From assembly GCF_000003855.2 (NCBI RefSeq), contig NW_003101671.1, positions 283,817-347,816 on the forward strand: a stretch of DNA of 64,000 nucleotides, in the 5' to 3' direction. Position numbers and translations under genes: made by a program. The stretch comes from Blastomyces gilchristii SLH14081 (lineage: Eukaryota > Ascomycota > Eurotiomycetes > Onygenales > Ajellomycetaceae). Positions 1-10,999 of the stretch are shown piece by piece; within the stretch, counting starts at the first letter, position 1, and every line of letters starts with the position of its first letter. Under the pieces are notes generated by a model. The model did no database searches. It saw only the letters and a list, made by a program, of their open reading frames with translations, and had not been told where the DNA came from.

Positions 1-447
1 GGACTAGTCATTAAAAAAACATGCAAAGTGACTATATATCAGATTTTAAAATGAAATCATGACTTGAAAAAAATAAGAAAGTGATCTCATTTGATTTCAT
101 TTAGTCTCATTCTTAGCATAAAGTTACTACTTTTAGACATTTTAAGGTTTTTTTTGACTATTTTTAATTTTTTAAAAAGTAACACTTTTTGGTAACACTC
201 AAATGAGATTTAAAGTCATTTAAAGCAATAAAAATAATTTAAATTAAGAAGTGAAAATCATGATCTTATTTGAAAAATGTGATAAGAGTAGACAGTAAGT
301 CTCACTGAGACAGTATAAGACTACTATCTAATGTTAAAACCGTGTAATGAGATCAGTCAAATTGATAATGAAACTATCAAACAATCTGATTCTGGTCTCA
401 GACATGATCACACGGTCAGTCTAACTAAAATCACTCAATATCTCTAA
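1..447. other. AT-rich repeat-derived sequence, unassigned
   Basis: This stretch is almost free of CpG and has no convincing reading frame. It lies directly before a recognisable Gypsy fragment and has the same decayed composition, so it is probably more transposon relic. Around 337-415 there is a weak inverted repeat with CCGTGT and ACACGG at its ends. Nothing else can be named. Confidence 0.5.
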
Positions 448-1890
448 TAGAATCTGATAAGATGTGATAATTAACTTCACTATTAATCTCTCTGAGAGTA
501 AGAGTTATAGAAATGTTCTGATTATTGTGAACTAATTAAGTAAGAGTGTAATATTGAAATCTTGTAATAAGATAAATACTGAATAAGTTACTAAAGCTTT
601 TCTACAGAGCCTGTTCTATTGAATACATGAATTACTGAGATTTATAGTATTGAATTAAGACTGTTAATTTGTAAGTATCTTCTGAACAAGAATCTGTCAA
701 GTTCTCAAGATTATACACTGTCTGTTAACTGTTTATTACTCTGAGATCAATGATGCATCAGAATGAATAATTCAGACTGTAAAGAATTATCTCTATAAGT
801 TCTATAACTACTTATAAGATGATTGACATAATCTGCTTCTATATATAGAGATTACTATCAATAAATAAGATACTATTTTAATAGATATAAGTCTGTTCTT
901 TCTTATATATAATTATCACATAAAAGTGTTAAATCTTTTAGAGATTATATAGTTCAATCTGAATCTCTGCAGTCTAATTCAGATTACTGATAATATAGTA
1001 ATAAAGCTCTGAGATATCTGTGACTGAGCAGAGATCTTCATGATAACTGTAAAACAAGATTAAGAGAATTAAATCAATGTTCATCAAGATCTCACTGAAT
1101 AATATAAGATAGAAGACTTGATATAATTGAATCTTAAGAATATATGAACTATATATTCATCTTATACACTGAATTATTATTATATTAAGTATAAAGTGAT
1201 AGAAGTTCTAGATAGTTATAACTACTATCTTAACATATTATCAGAGATTTATAATATCTTTTATACAAGCTTACTTTACTGTACTATCACTGATCTATTC
1301 TCTTCTCAACTGACTTCTGATTAACAGCTATCAGGTATTATAGAAGAAGATAATAAGCTTGAGTGAGAGATTGAGAATATTCTTAATAAGAGACTCTGCA
1401 GCTGTGACTGATAATATCTTATAAAATAAGTTAACTATAATTAACTGATCTAAACTCTGAGTTCTGTGTTATCTGAAACAGTGACTCTTAACTGATAAGA
1501 ACTACTTCTGAAAGAGAGAAACTAATGTAATAAGCTGCATCTGATTAATTATATAGACTATTCTATTACACTTCACAGATTTCAATCACTTCATTCTTAA
1601 ATATATACACTCTGATTCTCAGTCATTCTTAATCACTGATTCTTAGCTGCTATAAATGTATATACTCTGATTCTCAGCTATTCTCAATTACTGATTCTCA
1701 GTTATTATAAATGTGTATAAATTCTTTCACTCTGAAGCTTCACTGTATATATCATTTTATATACATATTAATATTCACTTTAATCACTGATTCTCACACT
1801 TTCTCTTTCTTTTTCTTCTTTAATGTTTTTCTCTTTGTTATATAAGATTTATTACTATTATACTGATCTATTCAGTGTAGATCTCTTATA
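448..1890 (+). mobile_element. Decayed Gypsy retrotransposon 3' end (integrase end plus 3' LTR)
   Basis: From about 448 the sequence runs parallel to 40478-41829, the integrase end and 3' LTR of Gypsy A, with many transitions between the two. No 5' part of the element is visible, so the copy is truncated on the left. The integrase frame is full of stops where Gln, Arg or Trp codons are expected. It belongs to the same LTR family as elements A and B inside the large nest. Confidence 0.75.
1526..1890 (+). repeat. Gypsy LTR (365 bases) with internal duplication
   Basis: The LTR begins TGTAATAAGCTG and ends CTCTTATA, matching the LTRs of A (260 bases) and B (309 bases). It is 56 bases longer than the B type. 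The extra length is a second copy of a block containing the CTCTGATTCTCAG motif. The last base pair of the usual CA end has changed to TA. Confidence 0.7.
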
Positions 1891-1931
1891 ATAATAAGAC
1901 TATTAAAAAATCTAATTCTGATTTCAGATAT

Positions 1932-2068
1932 AGTTATATAATCAGTTTAAATAAGATTAAGTAATATACTTAATAAAATCAAGTTTTCTACTTTCTATAT
2001 TACAGAGTGTATATAGAAAACTTAATCTTACTAAGTATATTACTTAATCTCATTATATAATTATAACT
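1932..2068. repeat. Long imperfect hairpin (inverted repeat), MITE-like
   Basis: The left arm at 1932-1990 and the right arm at 2014-2068 are inverted copies of each other, differing by a few substitutions and indels, around a loop of about 23 bases. The arms share the core AGATTAAGTAATATACTTA. It could be a foldback or MITE-like element, or a relic inside a larger repeat. No target duplication was identified. Confidence 0.55.
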
Positions 2069-2545
2069 CTGATCTTATATAATACAGTAATAATGAGTTA
2101 ATAATTAACTTTCAATCTTTTAATTCACTTATAGTTTTATTTATTCAGCTTATTAATTAATCAAAGTATGTATAGCTGATTTATAATTAATTAAATAAAA
2201 AAATAAATTCATATAGAATATAAAGAGATATTTTACAGAATTTTAAAATATTTCAAGATAAAAATATTTAATAATTAATTTTAAATTAATTTTAAATTGA
2301 TTTTAAATTGATTCTGAATTAATTATTAATTAATTATAGTAATAAAATAAATTCAATCTGTATATTTAAGTAATTAACAATTGATTGAAAATCAGTTGAT
2401 AATTAATTCAGTGTAAATTATATAAATACTTACTTTATTATTAAATTCAAGAATAATTTCAGTATTAAATTAATTTTAAATTGATTTTAAATTAATTGTA
2501 GAATTGATGATAAATAATTAAGAAAGAAAGAGTGGTTTCAAATTA
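2069..2545. other. AT-rich isochore edge
   Basis: Strongly AT-rich sequence with short direct repeats of TTTTAAATTGA and TTAATTTTAAATT and no credible coding frame. It ends abruptly near 2545, where GC content rises to that of the gene island. Confidence 0.5.
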
Positions 2546-3411
2546 CAAGAAAAGATGTATTGAGCGAGATCAGGTAGTGGCACAGGCCACATTTACGAGG
2601 TCAGCTTACATAATGAGGTCAAGTGGCGCACTTAGCGAGGTCAAGTTTTCTGCTTCCTGTAAAAGCATACCGACCAGAGTGTGCTCGGGGTTGGGATGCG
2701 GTTGAAGCAAGCTTTGCCAAGGCGGCCTTGTGGATCCATCGAGGCATTGATGATTGGGTTACAATACTTCCAACCAAACCCTAATTATTGGGAATATGGT
2801 GTCATCTGTAGAGATACGCCCTCATGGTGTGGATAAAATCACTCGTGTTTAGCCCAAGCCTTCTTGAGCCAGAAGGCTGATCAAAAATACCCAGGAATTG
2901 AAAAATGAGACATTTGACTTTATCTTTTATTTCGCTTTGAATTCTGTTAAGCTTGTAATCTTCAAGCTGCCCTGATCTTCCTCTCACTGAATTCCATTGT
3001 CTGCTCAGTTAATGTTACACTTTACAATGTTGTAACAAATTTTATTCACTTACACTCTCTCTCAATCTTTAAGCTCACTCAAGTTAATCTTCTATCAACT
3101 TGAACAACACTCCTCACTCTGGCTTCACTGTCTGTCTTCACTCTCTGTCTTCACTCTCTGTCTTCACTCTCTCTTCGCACTCTCTCTTAACACTCTCTCC
3201 TCTCCACTTCTATGTTTTCTCTCAACCCTACTTTCTTCGCAGAACTGAGGCTGCAATATCCCTTCTATCTCATAGTATTTAAATCAATATACCTCTTCCC
3301 ATCTCCTGGTTCTCTTTTCACGTTAAATTCTCTTCGTTATTGAGCGGCCTTCTACGGTTAGAAATTGCTTGAATATTTGCATTCTATTTCACTTCTTTTG
3401 ATGGGAAAAAA
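2546..3411. other. Gene-island edge and upstream region of the first SANT/Myb-like gene
   Basis: No gene is recognised here. Four copies of GAGRTCA occur between 2557 and 2645. A CT-rich block at 3055-3200 contains a tandem TCTCTGTCTTCAC repeat, which is the kind of pyrimidine-rich tract often found upstream of fungal start codons. Short reading frames on both strands have no family features. Confidence 0.4.
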
Positions 3412-4130
3412 ATGCCAGTCAAATGGACCCCGGAGATGGATCAACAAGTAAGTAATAATAGTTCTTACCGTCAGAATTTGCTTTAAAAATTATTCTTGCA
3501 GCTTCTACTAACATCATTTTTACATCAGCTGCTCCTCAAAATCCTGGAGACTCATGAACTAAGCGTGAATGCCTCAAAGGTATTGGAAGCATGGCGTATG
3601 AGACCCTTACTTAAACTCTCCGGTTTATTTATACGTTCTAATTTTAGATAGCTGGCAACGACCCAAAGGCGAAGCCAACTGCTCGTGCGATTACTGAGCG
3701 TTTGGTCAAAATCAGATCGCGCATCAGGACCGGCAACGGGCAAAATCCCACCTCCACTCCACAAAAGCCAGCTACACCCAGCTCCCATAACCGTTCGTCT
3801 GCAAAACGAAAGCGCGGAGATGATGCCTCGACCGGCAAAGAGACTATCAAAACTGAGTCCTTCGTTTCTCCAACCCCGAACGCCCAGTACATTAAACAAG
3901 AATATACCGACTATTCTGACTCATCAATTGATGGAATGGCGATGCCCGTGACCATGTGCACCCCATCTAAACGTGCAAGAGTTCCCTCGCTTCTGCCTTT
4001 TGGCATGACTACATACAGTGAGGATACAGATAACGAAACTCAGAACGAAAGCAGTGCCAGTGAATTTGTCTACTCTACAAAGATTGAAATCAACGATAGC
4101 TACGGCAATATCCATGTTCATGAAGGTTGA
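3412..4130 (+). CDS. SANT/Myb-like domain protein (paralogue 1)
   Basis: Three exons give 189 residues: 3412-3447, 3529-3579 and 3648-4130, both introns in phase 0. The N-terminal 50-odd residues form a fungal Myb-like helix bundle that begins MPVKWTPEMDQQLLLKIL and ends in TARAITERLVKIR. The rest is a low-complexity Ser/Thr-rich tail with basic patches such as KRKRGDD and SKRARV that look like nuclear localisation signals. Such proteins are usually taken to be small nuclear DNA-binding proteins, and no target is known here. An ATG at 3401 is out of frame, so 3412 was chosen. A second acceptor at 3501 stays in frame and would add nine residues inside the first helix. Three similar minus-strand genes follow. 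Confidence 0.8.
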
Positions 4131-4851
4131 GGTTGGCTCAGAGGATGCTTGACACAACAGCATTCTTTAAATGTTGAGCCTCTAGTCAGTGGGATTCTAC
4201 TGAATAATAGCTTCCAGATATTCTAAGCTTTGCGTAGTTTACTGTTTAACATGGTTCTTAAATGTTTCCGTGCTCTCTGGCTTTCTCAATTAACTTAATT
4301 TCTTTTGCTCCAAGCCTATCTGTTTTCTACTTCTTTTGACTTGCAAGTTAATCGCGGTACCTCCAAAGGGAAGGCTCGATGAGCTGGTACACTCTTTTAA
4401 TTGACCCCCGGACGTGATTTTGATTGTTAATGTTTTAAGTGAAATGAATTATACTGCTGCTTTTCAAAGATCGCTTTTAACAAACTATAATATATAATAT
4501 ATTCTTTCTAGATGGTGAAATAAGCTAAGCCTACATCTCTCATGAATATCCGGTGAACAACTACCGTTACCCTCGCCTCCCAACCCTTTCTAATAATGTA
4601 GCTGAAAATAGAATCAGTCTTGGATTGTGCTAACATACATACAACTGCATAGTACTGTTCTACCGCAATATCTTCTACTAGTTACAGCACGCACATTCTT
4701 TTCTTCCTCACTAATGCATTGTCTGCTCAAGTCTGAGCAACGCACTTTCAAGCCACACTTTCAACAGCTCCATGAATGCTGAAAACAAGTGGTGTATCCT
4801 GAAGTTAAATACCCCATTAAGTTCGGTCATCTTTGTAATGCACATTTCATT
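4131..4851. other. Intergenic region between convergent SANT/Myb-like genes
   Basis: The 3' flanks of two convergent genes. The sequence is of mixed composition with a short TATAATATATAATATATT run near 4486. No coding frame or RNA gene is recognised. Confidence 0.45.
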
Positions 4852-5431
4852 TTAGTCTAAGCCTTCAGCTTTGACTTTCTTAAGGGGAGAATTATCAAGT
4901 AGATCATTCTCATCATCGTCGCTGGTATTCTTTCTCTTTTTGCTTCCAACCTTCTCGCTCGCCGGCGTCCGCTTCTCAGATGTAGTCTTTGCACGTTTCA
5001 CTGGACTAGGGGATCCAGCGTCATCAGATTCCTCCTTCGGAGCGGCCTTCTGCATCCATATAATATGTTCCCTGATCGCTCTGGGGGTACATCCTGCCCA
5101 CAGTTTAGCGAAAGTAACAATTGATAATTCTACTGTTTCTGACATGGCATCGCTAAAATATCTCTTAGACAAGAGGGGTACTCAACTTACCCATCACCTT
5201 TGCCAGTTCTTCGTGATCTTTCTTCCCTAGTTTTGCTTTTTTGATGATTTGCCTGAAAAGCTAGACAAATGTCAGCAGCCGGTTTGTGTAAGTAATAAAG
5301 AGTAAAAGCAGAAATAGTATGAGAATATTAGCTTCATAGAAAAGTGGGCTCGCCCAGAGTTTATTTAATATATTTACCTTTGCTTCTGTTGCGTGATCCC
5401 ACTTCATCTTCATAGTGGTCTTCTCGGCCAT
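4852..5431 (-). CDS. SANT/Myb-like domain protein (paralogue 2)
   Basis: Minus-strand exons are 5378-5431, 5191-5260 and 4852-5093, giving 121 residues. The Myb-like domain runs from about residue 9 (MKWDHATEAKLFRQIIKKA) to residue 56, with the conserved end MGCTPRAIREHIIWMQ. A short lysine-rich, acidic tail follows with several basic clusters (SKKRKN, SPLKKVKAE). The intron positions, phase 0 after ...EAK and phase 1 inside the Gly of MGC, are the same as in the next gene, and the middle exon is 70 bases in both. That supports common descent by duplication. A nuclear DNA- or chromatin-binding role is inferred from the domain only. Confidence 0.8.
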
Positions 5432-5649
5432 TTTGGTATTTTCGTGATTCGTCTCGAGGCGAGGTTCGAGCTGTTGTGACTTGAAACGTCTCAGACCCTG
5501 CAAACTGAGGTTTTTGTAGATGCAATTGAGAGAGAAACAGGGTGTAGGCCTTTTTTTTGGTGGGGCGGAGAAGATTCATAGATTTGACCCTTGTTAAGAT
5601 TTGCCTAAAACAAAAAGATGAGAGCAACACAATATTCACTGTCAATTTT

Positions 5650-5757
5650 CCCTTCACAACACACTCTTACTTATGTTCTATTCTAACTTTCCTTTTAATT
5701 TATCCCTTCACAACACACTCTTACTTATGTTCTATTCTAACTTTCCTTTTAATTTAC
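5650..5757. repeat. Tandem duplication, two 54-base units
   Basis: Two almost identical head-to-tail copies begin at 5650 and 5704, each starting CCCTTCACAACACACTC and ending TTTTAATTTA. They lie about 220 bases upstream of the paralogue 2 start codon and downstream of paralogue 3. The near identity suggests a recent duplication. Confidence 0.85.
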
Positions 5758-5984
5758 TACCTAGTAACGTTAGATATTTTTTTTAGATGGAAGACGTGGA
5801 ACAAAATTTGATTTGACATTGGAAATCCAAACTGATAGCTCAAGCATAAGTTACATAAACCCTTATTCGCAGCTAGTTACAATCCACTGACCTGCCCCTA
5901 TCAACTGTACCATGGTCTCTATACCAACGAGAAACATATCTGTTTTAAAGAGTGATGTAGTGAAACCATCAGCCACTCTTAACA

Positions 5985-6581
5985 TTACACGTAGTGCTCT
6001 ACTGTTTCATTGGTTGGCTCCAACTTGATTTGCCCCATCTTTCCTAGCTTCAATCTTTTCGTTGGAGAGTCAAAAGTCTGGTCTTCGTCTTCGCTATGGT
6101 CTTGAACCACCATCTTGCGTTTCTTTGGTTCCGGGGTGCTTGACCTAGCGGCTCCATCGAAGGCTTCATTGATTGTCGTGCGGCCCGTCAATGCACTCTG
6201 ATTTGGAGTCAATCGAGGAGATAACTCGGAAGCATCTTTGGCGCCAGCTCCCTGGAGTTTTTGAATACGTTTCTGGATAGCCATCGCGGTGCATCCTAGA
6301 GAAACATTAGTATAGTTAGAGCTGCCCATGATTTACCATCCAACGAAAAGGTCCCTTGTAATACAAAACAAACACAGCTTGGCAGTGATATTTCCCCTTA
6401 CCATTACCCATATGGTCTGCCAACTCTTGGTAACCTTTCTTTCCAAGTTTGGCGTACTTGAGGATTCCCCTCAGGAGCTTAAGCAGCGTTAGTTGCTTTG
6501 AAAAGTCTCAATTGCAAGTCTTGTCATTTCACATACCTTTGCATCATTAGGGCTATCCCAGGTCATCCGCATTTTGGCCAT
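5985..6581 (-). CDS. SANT/Myb-like domain protein (paralogue 3)
   Basis: Minus-strand exons are 6537-6581, 6408-6477 and 5985-6295, giving 141 residues. The domain starts MAKMRMTWDSPNDAKLLRGI and closes with MGCTAMAIQKRIQKLQ. The tail carries two basic stretches (PEPKKRKM, PTKRLKLGK) and an acidic patch (HSEDEDQ), as expected of a small nuclear protein. Exon two is 70 bases and the intron phases equal those of paralogue 2. The second donor could also be read at GGTAAGG five bases further on, but only the first choice keeps the frame into the conserved MGCT motif. The protein's target is unknown. Confidence 0.8.
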
Positions 6582-7793
6582 TGAAGCTAAAGCCCAAATG
6601 TTCGTACTTTTAGATTAAGATTAGGGTTAGCAGCTAGATCCTGGAGACGGAACAGAAATGTCGACCAGTATGATCTATCACAGTTGTTCGAGATGTGGGA
6701 AAGAGGGTAAAAGGCTCTACTGCAGAAACAGCATGAATTATGTGTAGATAAAGGACTCGAATGTTGTTCTGAGGCCTGAGGAATATAACACTTCATTCAC
6801 TGCTACTAGGCGAACTTCCGCTTTGGCTATTGAGAGTAAGAAACAAGCCATCCAGACACAGAACTATCAGGTATTCTCCGAGGACACAAAAGTAAGGGAA
6901 CTACTTCGCATCTCTATCCTTGAATCAATCTGTTTGTGGGATTAGAATCCCGGCTATGCAAGAGCTACAGAGGGATGATGTGCTATAATTCCTAGTTCAT
7001 TCTAACCGTAGGAACTGCATGGTCCAACAGGTGAGATACGTCAAGCGTTGATGGATAATGAATACCCTCTCTAACTGAAAAGAAAAAGAAAAGAAAGAAA
7101 AGAAAAGAAAAGGAAAAAACAAGAAAAAAAGAAAAAAATTCATTTTTTCGCTTTTCTGCAATGAAGCTATAAACTAGATAGGCGGTAATATGCTGGCGTT
7201 CCATTGTTTCCATCCCTCACAACAGCCAAGGTCGTTTGCGACAGCTGCGAGGTTGGATATTCCCAAAATATTGAAAGTAGTCGCTGCTTTCTCCATAGAG
7301 CCCTTACCGCGTCAGATAGGATCTGCTGCGTCATTCTAGCTTCCAACAACGCACATGCATAACAAAATTTCGGATCACATCGTCAAGCACGAGACACGGT
7401 AGTGTGATATCAACCAAGGCGTTACAGCCTTCATCATCTTGGTGCAATATTTCTTTTCTTCCCATACAATTACAACTACAATTTTGGGTGCATAGTTTTC
7501 GAAAACAAACAATGATCAAACCAACGAAAACGAAATCAAAGAGACATTATCGTATCTAAGATTCGCGAAAAGAGGCCCGCTGTGTCCTTGACTGAATGCT
7601 GAAAGTATGGCCTTCGCTGCAAATGTAAACACCACCATTGCCTCAAACTGTCAGGGAGAAAACAATGTATTTCGCGAAATTAACTAGCTGAGCGAGTAAA
7701 AACATAGAACAGTTAAGTTTACAGCTTCGAATTCATGATCCATACTAATTGCTTCTTTTTCAATGACCCGCTATATAAATTGTCAGCGGCGTA
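6582..7793. other. Intergenic region, no gene recognised
   Basis: About 1.2 kb without a convincing gene. Reading frames of 60-73 codons occur on the minus strand at 6992-7519 but overlap one another in different frames and show no family features. A polypurine run covers about 7075-7140. Confidence 0.4.
7075..7140. repeat. Polypurine (GAAAA)n low-complexity tract
   Basis: An unbroken run of about 60 purines built of GAAAA and AAAGAAA units, interrupted by one C. It creates a Phe-rich shadow frame on the minus strand that should not be annotated. Confidence 0.85.
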
Positions 7794-8423
7794 TTAGTGT
7801 GCAAAGGAGTGGTGTCGAGACCCGCTTACCGGAGAGACGGGACAATAACAGAAGGAATAGCGGGTTTTTAGCTGGGGCGGCATCAGTCCCATTTGGCCCG
7901 TTCGCCTTGCGTTTGGTTTTGGTGGAGTAGAAGATGTCGTAGCAGCGGGCGAGCCTTCCCCTAAAGCCTCAGCTTTGAGCTTTCGAAAGTGTTGCCTGCT
8001 AGCCCATCAGTCATGCTTGGCCTGAAGATGGGATATGAGATAGAATAATGGCAAAAGAATACTAGACATCTAGAAACAGTACAGGGATTGAAATATAACA
8101 ATTGGAGAATCATTGTACCGACAAGCCTCAGCACTGAAGCCATCTCCCATAGCACCAGAAACACGCTCCCAGTTGGGTTTCGCAACCGGGTCAATAACAT
8201 TGAGCAGAAGAGCACGATCAGCGGCATCGTCCCAGGTAACCGTGATGATAAACAACCGAGAGGTCAACGAGTTTCTTAACAAGGGTAGTTGAAAGGCCAG
8301 GTAGTTGCGTAGATGACTGAAACTGAACCAAATTGAAAGTAATTGGGTCAGTAGGGAGTTGTGAGAGAATAAGAGTGTAAGAATATAGGAGACAAAGATG
8401 ATAGATATGAGAGAGTACTGCAA
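7794..8423 (-). CDS. SANT/Myb-like domain protein (paralogue 4), start uncertain
   Basis: The domain is clear: TVTWDDAADRALLLNVI at 8190-8240, then WERVSGAMGDGFSAEACR. After an intron at 7996-8118 the frame resumes as QHFRKLKAEALGEGSPAA with a Pro/Ser-rich tail ending at 7794. Exons 8119-8423 and 7794-7995 give 168 residues if translation starts at the first ATG. That start adds about 60 hydrophobic residues not expected in this family, so the real start may lie in an unseen upstream exon, or the gene may be decaying. A good donor at 7829 (GTAAGC) would allow a further exon in place of the last codons. It is the most divergent of the four paralogues. Confidence 0.55.
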
Positions 8424-9635
8424 GAGACAGACTAATTAAAAAGAAGCAGATAGAGGCTTTCTAGTGAAGACAGTCTGCTTCACAGAGTGACAACACAAGC
8501 AATAGTGAGTGAAGTACCACACAAGCCCACACATTATCCGGCCAATAAGAATAGTTGACTTTTAAGAATGGGCAAGTTTGATCCAACTTGTAGAAGTAGA
8601 AGGAAAGGAATTTATCAAAAAAATAGAGAAATCATATGAGAATAGTGGTATGGCTGTTACAAATTTTGAACTCAATAGATATTGTATTTTCCACTCAAGT
8701 AGCCCACAATTTCATGTATATTTAGTTAGATGGTCATATCTCATATTGTCTAATGCCGCGTAATACTTTCTTTAAGCTCATGCGCAAGCCCCGGAGCCTT
8801 CAACACTGCATAGTACCTGACTACCATGCTTACGCGAGCAGGGCGACACCGAGAAGCGGATCGCCGAAAGTAAGTAGTTACAGTACATGTACAAGAAAGA
8901 GAGCTAGGTTTCAGCTATAGAAGATATATGATCTTTCAAAGAGATAGAAGAGTATAGACACATTATCCCTTAAACATTAGAATAAGCCGTATCTAGTGAC
9001 TCATTCAAATCAGTCTCTTGTCAATACATTGTAACAGTCATTGATTGCCGGCCATCGAGAGCCGAATGCCGACTGCCGACTGCCAAGATTAGAGTTCCCG
9101 CTAGGATTAAATCAACTAAGTTTGCACCATCTGCAAACCTAAATATTTTGTATCCACGTCCATTCCCTCTCCAGTCACTTATGAGTTTCTATCAGGTTCT
9201 ATTCTTTTTAATGCGTTACAACTATTCTCTAATCCTGTGTTTGAAAAATAACCTAGTACATATGGCGAACATATACTTCGTGTTTAATATTTTCAACATA
9301 ACCGGCAGCAACCTGTTGTATGTTGATCATAACCCTTGACTTCTATTGTTCTGATCAGGAGCTAGTTCCATCAAGATAATTGTTTTTTGGGCACTTCAGA
9401 CCCAGGATGGCATAGGTCTTTAGACGTGCATTATGTGAGGAGGTAGGGTAGAGTTTAACATTTGGCCAAAGGAACGAGGTGACCAAGGGTGTTTAGATCT
9501 GAGATGAGAATCTCGGGCCAGTATCTGATGGTCCTTAGGAGCGAATACAATGACGGAGAGTGCGTTTTTGACTGGGATCTAAAGTGACGTTTTTGGAATC
9601 TGGGGGGGGGACTTTCCGGCTACCTCGTTCCACTA
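8424..9635. other. Intergenic region at the isochore edge
   Basis: No gene is recognised. The stretch includes GCCGACTGCCGACTGCC around 9067 and a run of nine or ten G at 9602. Short frames at 8578-8763 and 9148-9339 have no family features. The AT-rich nest begins at 9636. Confidence 0.4.
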
Positions 9636-9760
9636 CTCCGTAGTTAACGTAATCAACCACCTAACGCTCGTTTCCACCTAACGCTCGTTTCCACCTAACA
9701 CTCGCCTTTGTAAATCAATTACAATCAACTTCAAATATTCATATCTCAATGAATATTTAT
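9636..9760 (+). repeat. Left terminal inverted repeat of element E
   Basis: It contains three tandem CACCTAAC(G/A)CTCG units, two of them with the TTTC spacer, then GTAAATCAATTACAATCAACT and CTCAATGAATATT. The arm matches the inverted copy at 42246-42369. It keeps its CpG sites, unlike the interior. Confidence 0.75.
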
Positions 9761-10234
9761 TTAAAACTATTCTAAAAAACAGAATGATAATTTGTAGATA
9801 TATATTATTTTATATTAAATTTCTATGAGAAAATAACATATAATTATTAATTTATTAAGCTTTTTAAAATACTAATTTAAAATAAAATACACAGTCTATA
9901 TTTATAAATATATTTATAAATATAAATTATTTTCATATAAAAATTAAATATGTTATAGATTATATATATTTTTAATAAAATATAAAATTTTATCTTGAAA
10001 TTCTTATTTATTATTAATTTATTTAAATTTTTATATAAATTTTTATATTTTAAAATACTATTTTTGTAATAACAGTGTATTATTAATACTTTAAAGTTGT
10101 AATTTAAATATATTTATATTTAATAAATTATTTTTCAAATTTTAAAATTTCAAGAATTGTCAATATTTTACTTGTAATTTATAAAAAAAATTATAATAAA
10201 AAAATAAAAAAATTCTTAAAAATTAAAATATAGA

Positions 10235-10625
10235 TGTGGCATGCTTCCGCCCTCTATTCAAGTCAATTCTCTATTCAACTCTAGCTTCTACTTCATCTCT
10301 TACTGTTTTCTAAAGCTTTCACTTCTATTTTCTTTCTCTGTTCTTTTCTTCATATATAATCACTTCTTCTATAAGAGCTTTCACTTCTTCTCTACAGAGT
10401 CTTCATTCTTTTCTTCATATGTGATTACTTCTTTTATAAGAGTATTCACTTCTTCTCTACAGAGTCTCTGTTCTTCTCTTTATAGATGATTACTTCTTCT
10501 ATAAGAGTTAATCTCTATAAAAACAATCACTGTATATATAAGAGTGTACACTCATCTTTCATCTTTTAGAGAATCAGACAAGTTTTTATTCTTATATCTA
10601 ACTCTATATAGCAGTATACACTACA
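10235..10625 (+). repeat. 5' LTR of Gypsy C (391 bases)
   Basis: It runs from TGTGGCATGCTTCCGCC to TACACTACA. The copy at the other end has exactly the same length once element A is removed. This copy keeps two CpG sites near its start that are lost in the other. Confidence 0.85.
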
Positions 10626-10999
10626 ATTTAATAGCATATCTTATTAAGAATCAAGTTCTTCTAGTCTCTGTAGCTTCTGCTTCATTCTTAATATACATAG
10701 TACTGATGATTGAACCAGGCTGCAGATACTGAGAATTGACTAGCTGATAATCAGTCTGATTAGTTACTCTATCTTCTTTCAATACTGCAGCTAGTGATTA
10801 ATCTAACTTGTGATTATTCAGCTATTCTATCTTCTTCAGTATTATAGCTAGTGATTGATCTGATCTACAGTTGTTTAAATCTATCTTATTCAATACTATA
10901 GCTGATAATAGATCTAGCTGATGATTATTTAAGCATCTTTTACTTTAGAATGTTATAGTACTAGTGATTAATCTAGATTATAATCACAGTTGTAGTAAA

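Noticed and set aside
10241..10489. 82-codon Ser/Phe-rich plus-strand frame.
   Set aside because: It lies inside the Gypsy C LTR, and the same sequence gives a frame in the other LTR.
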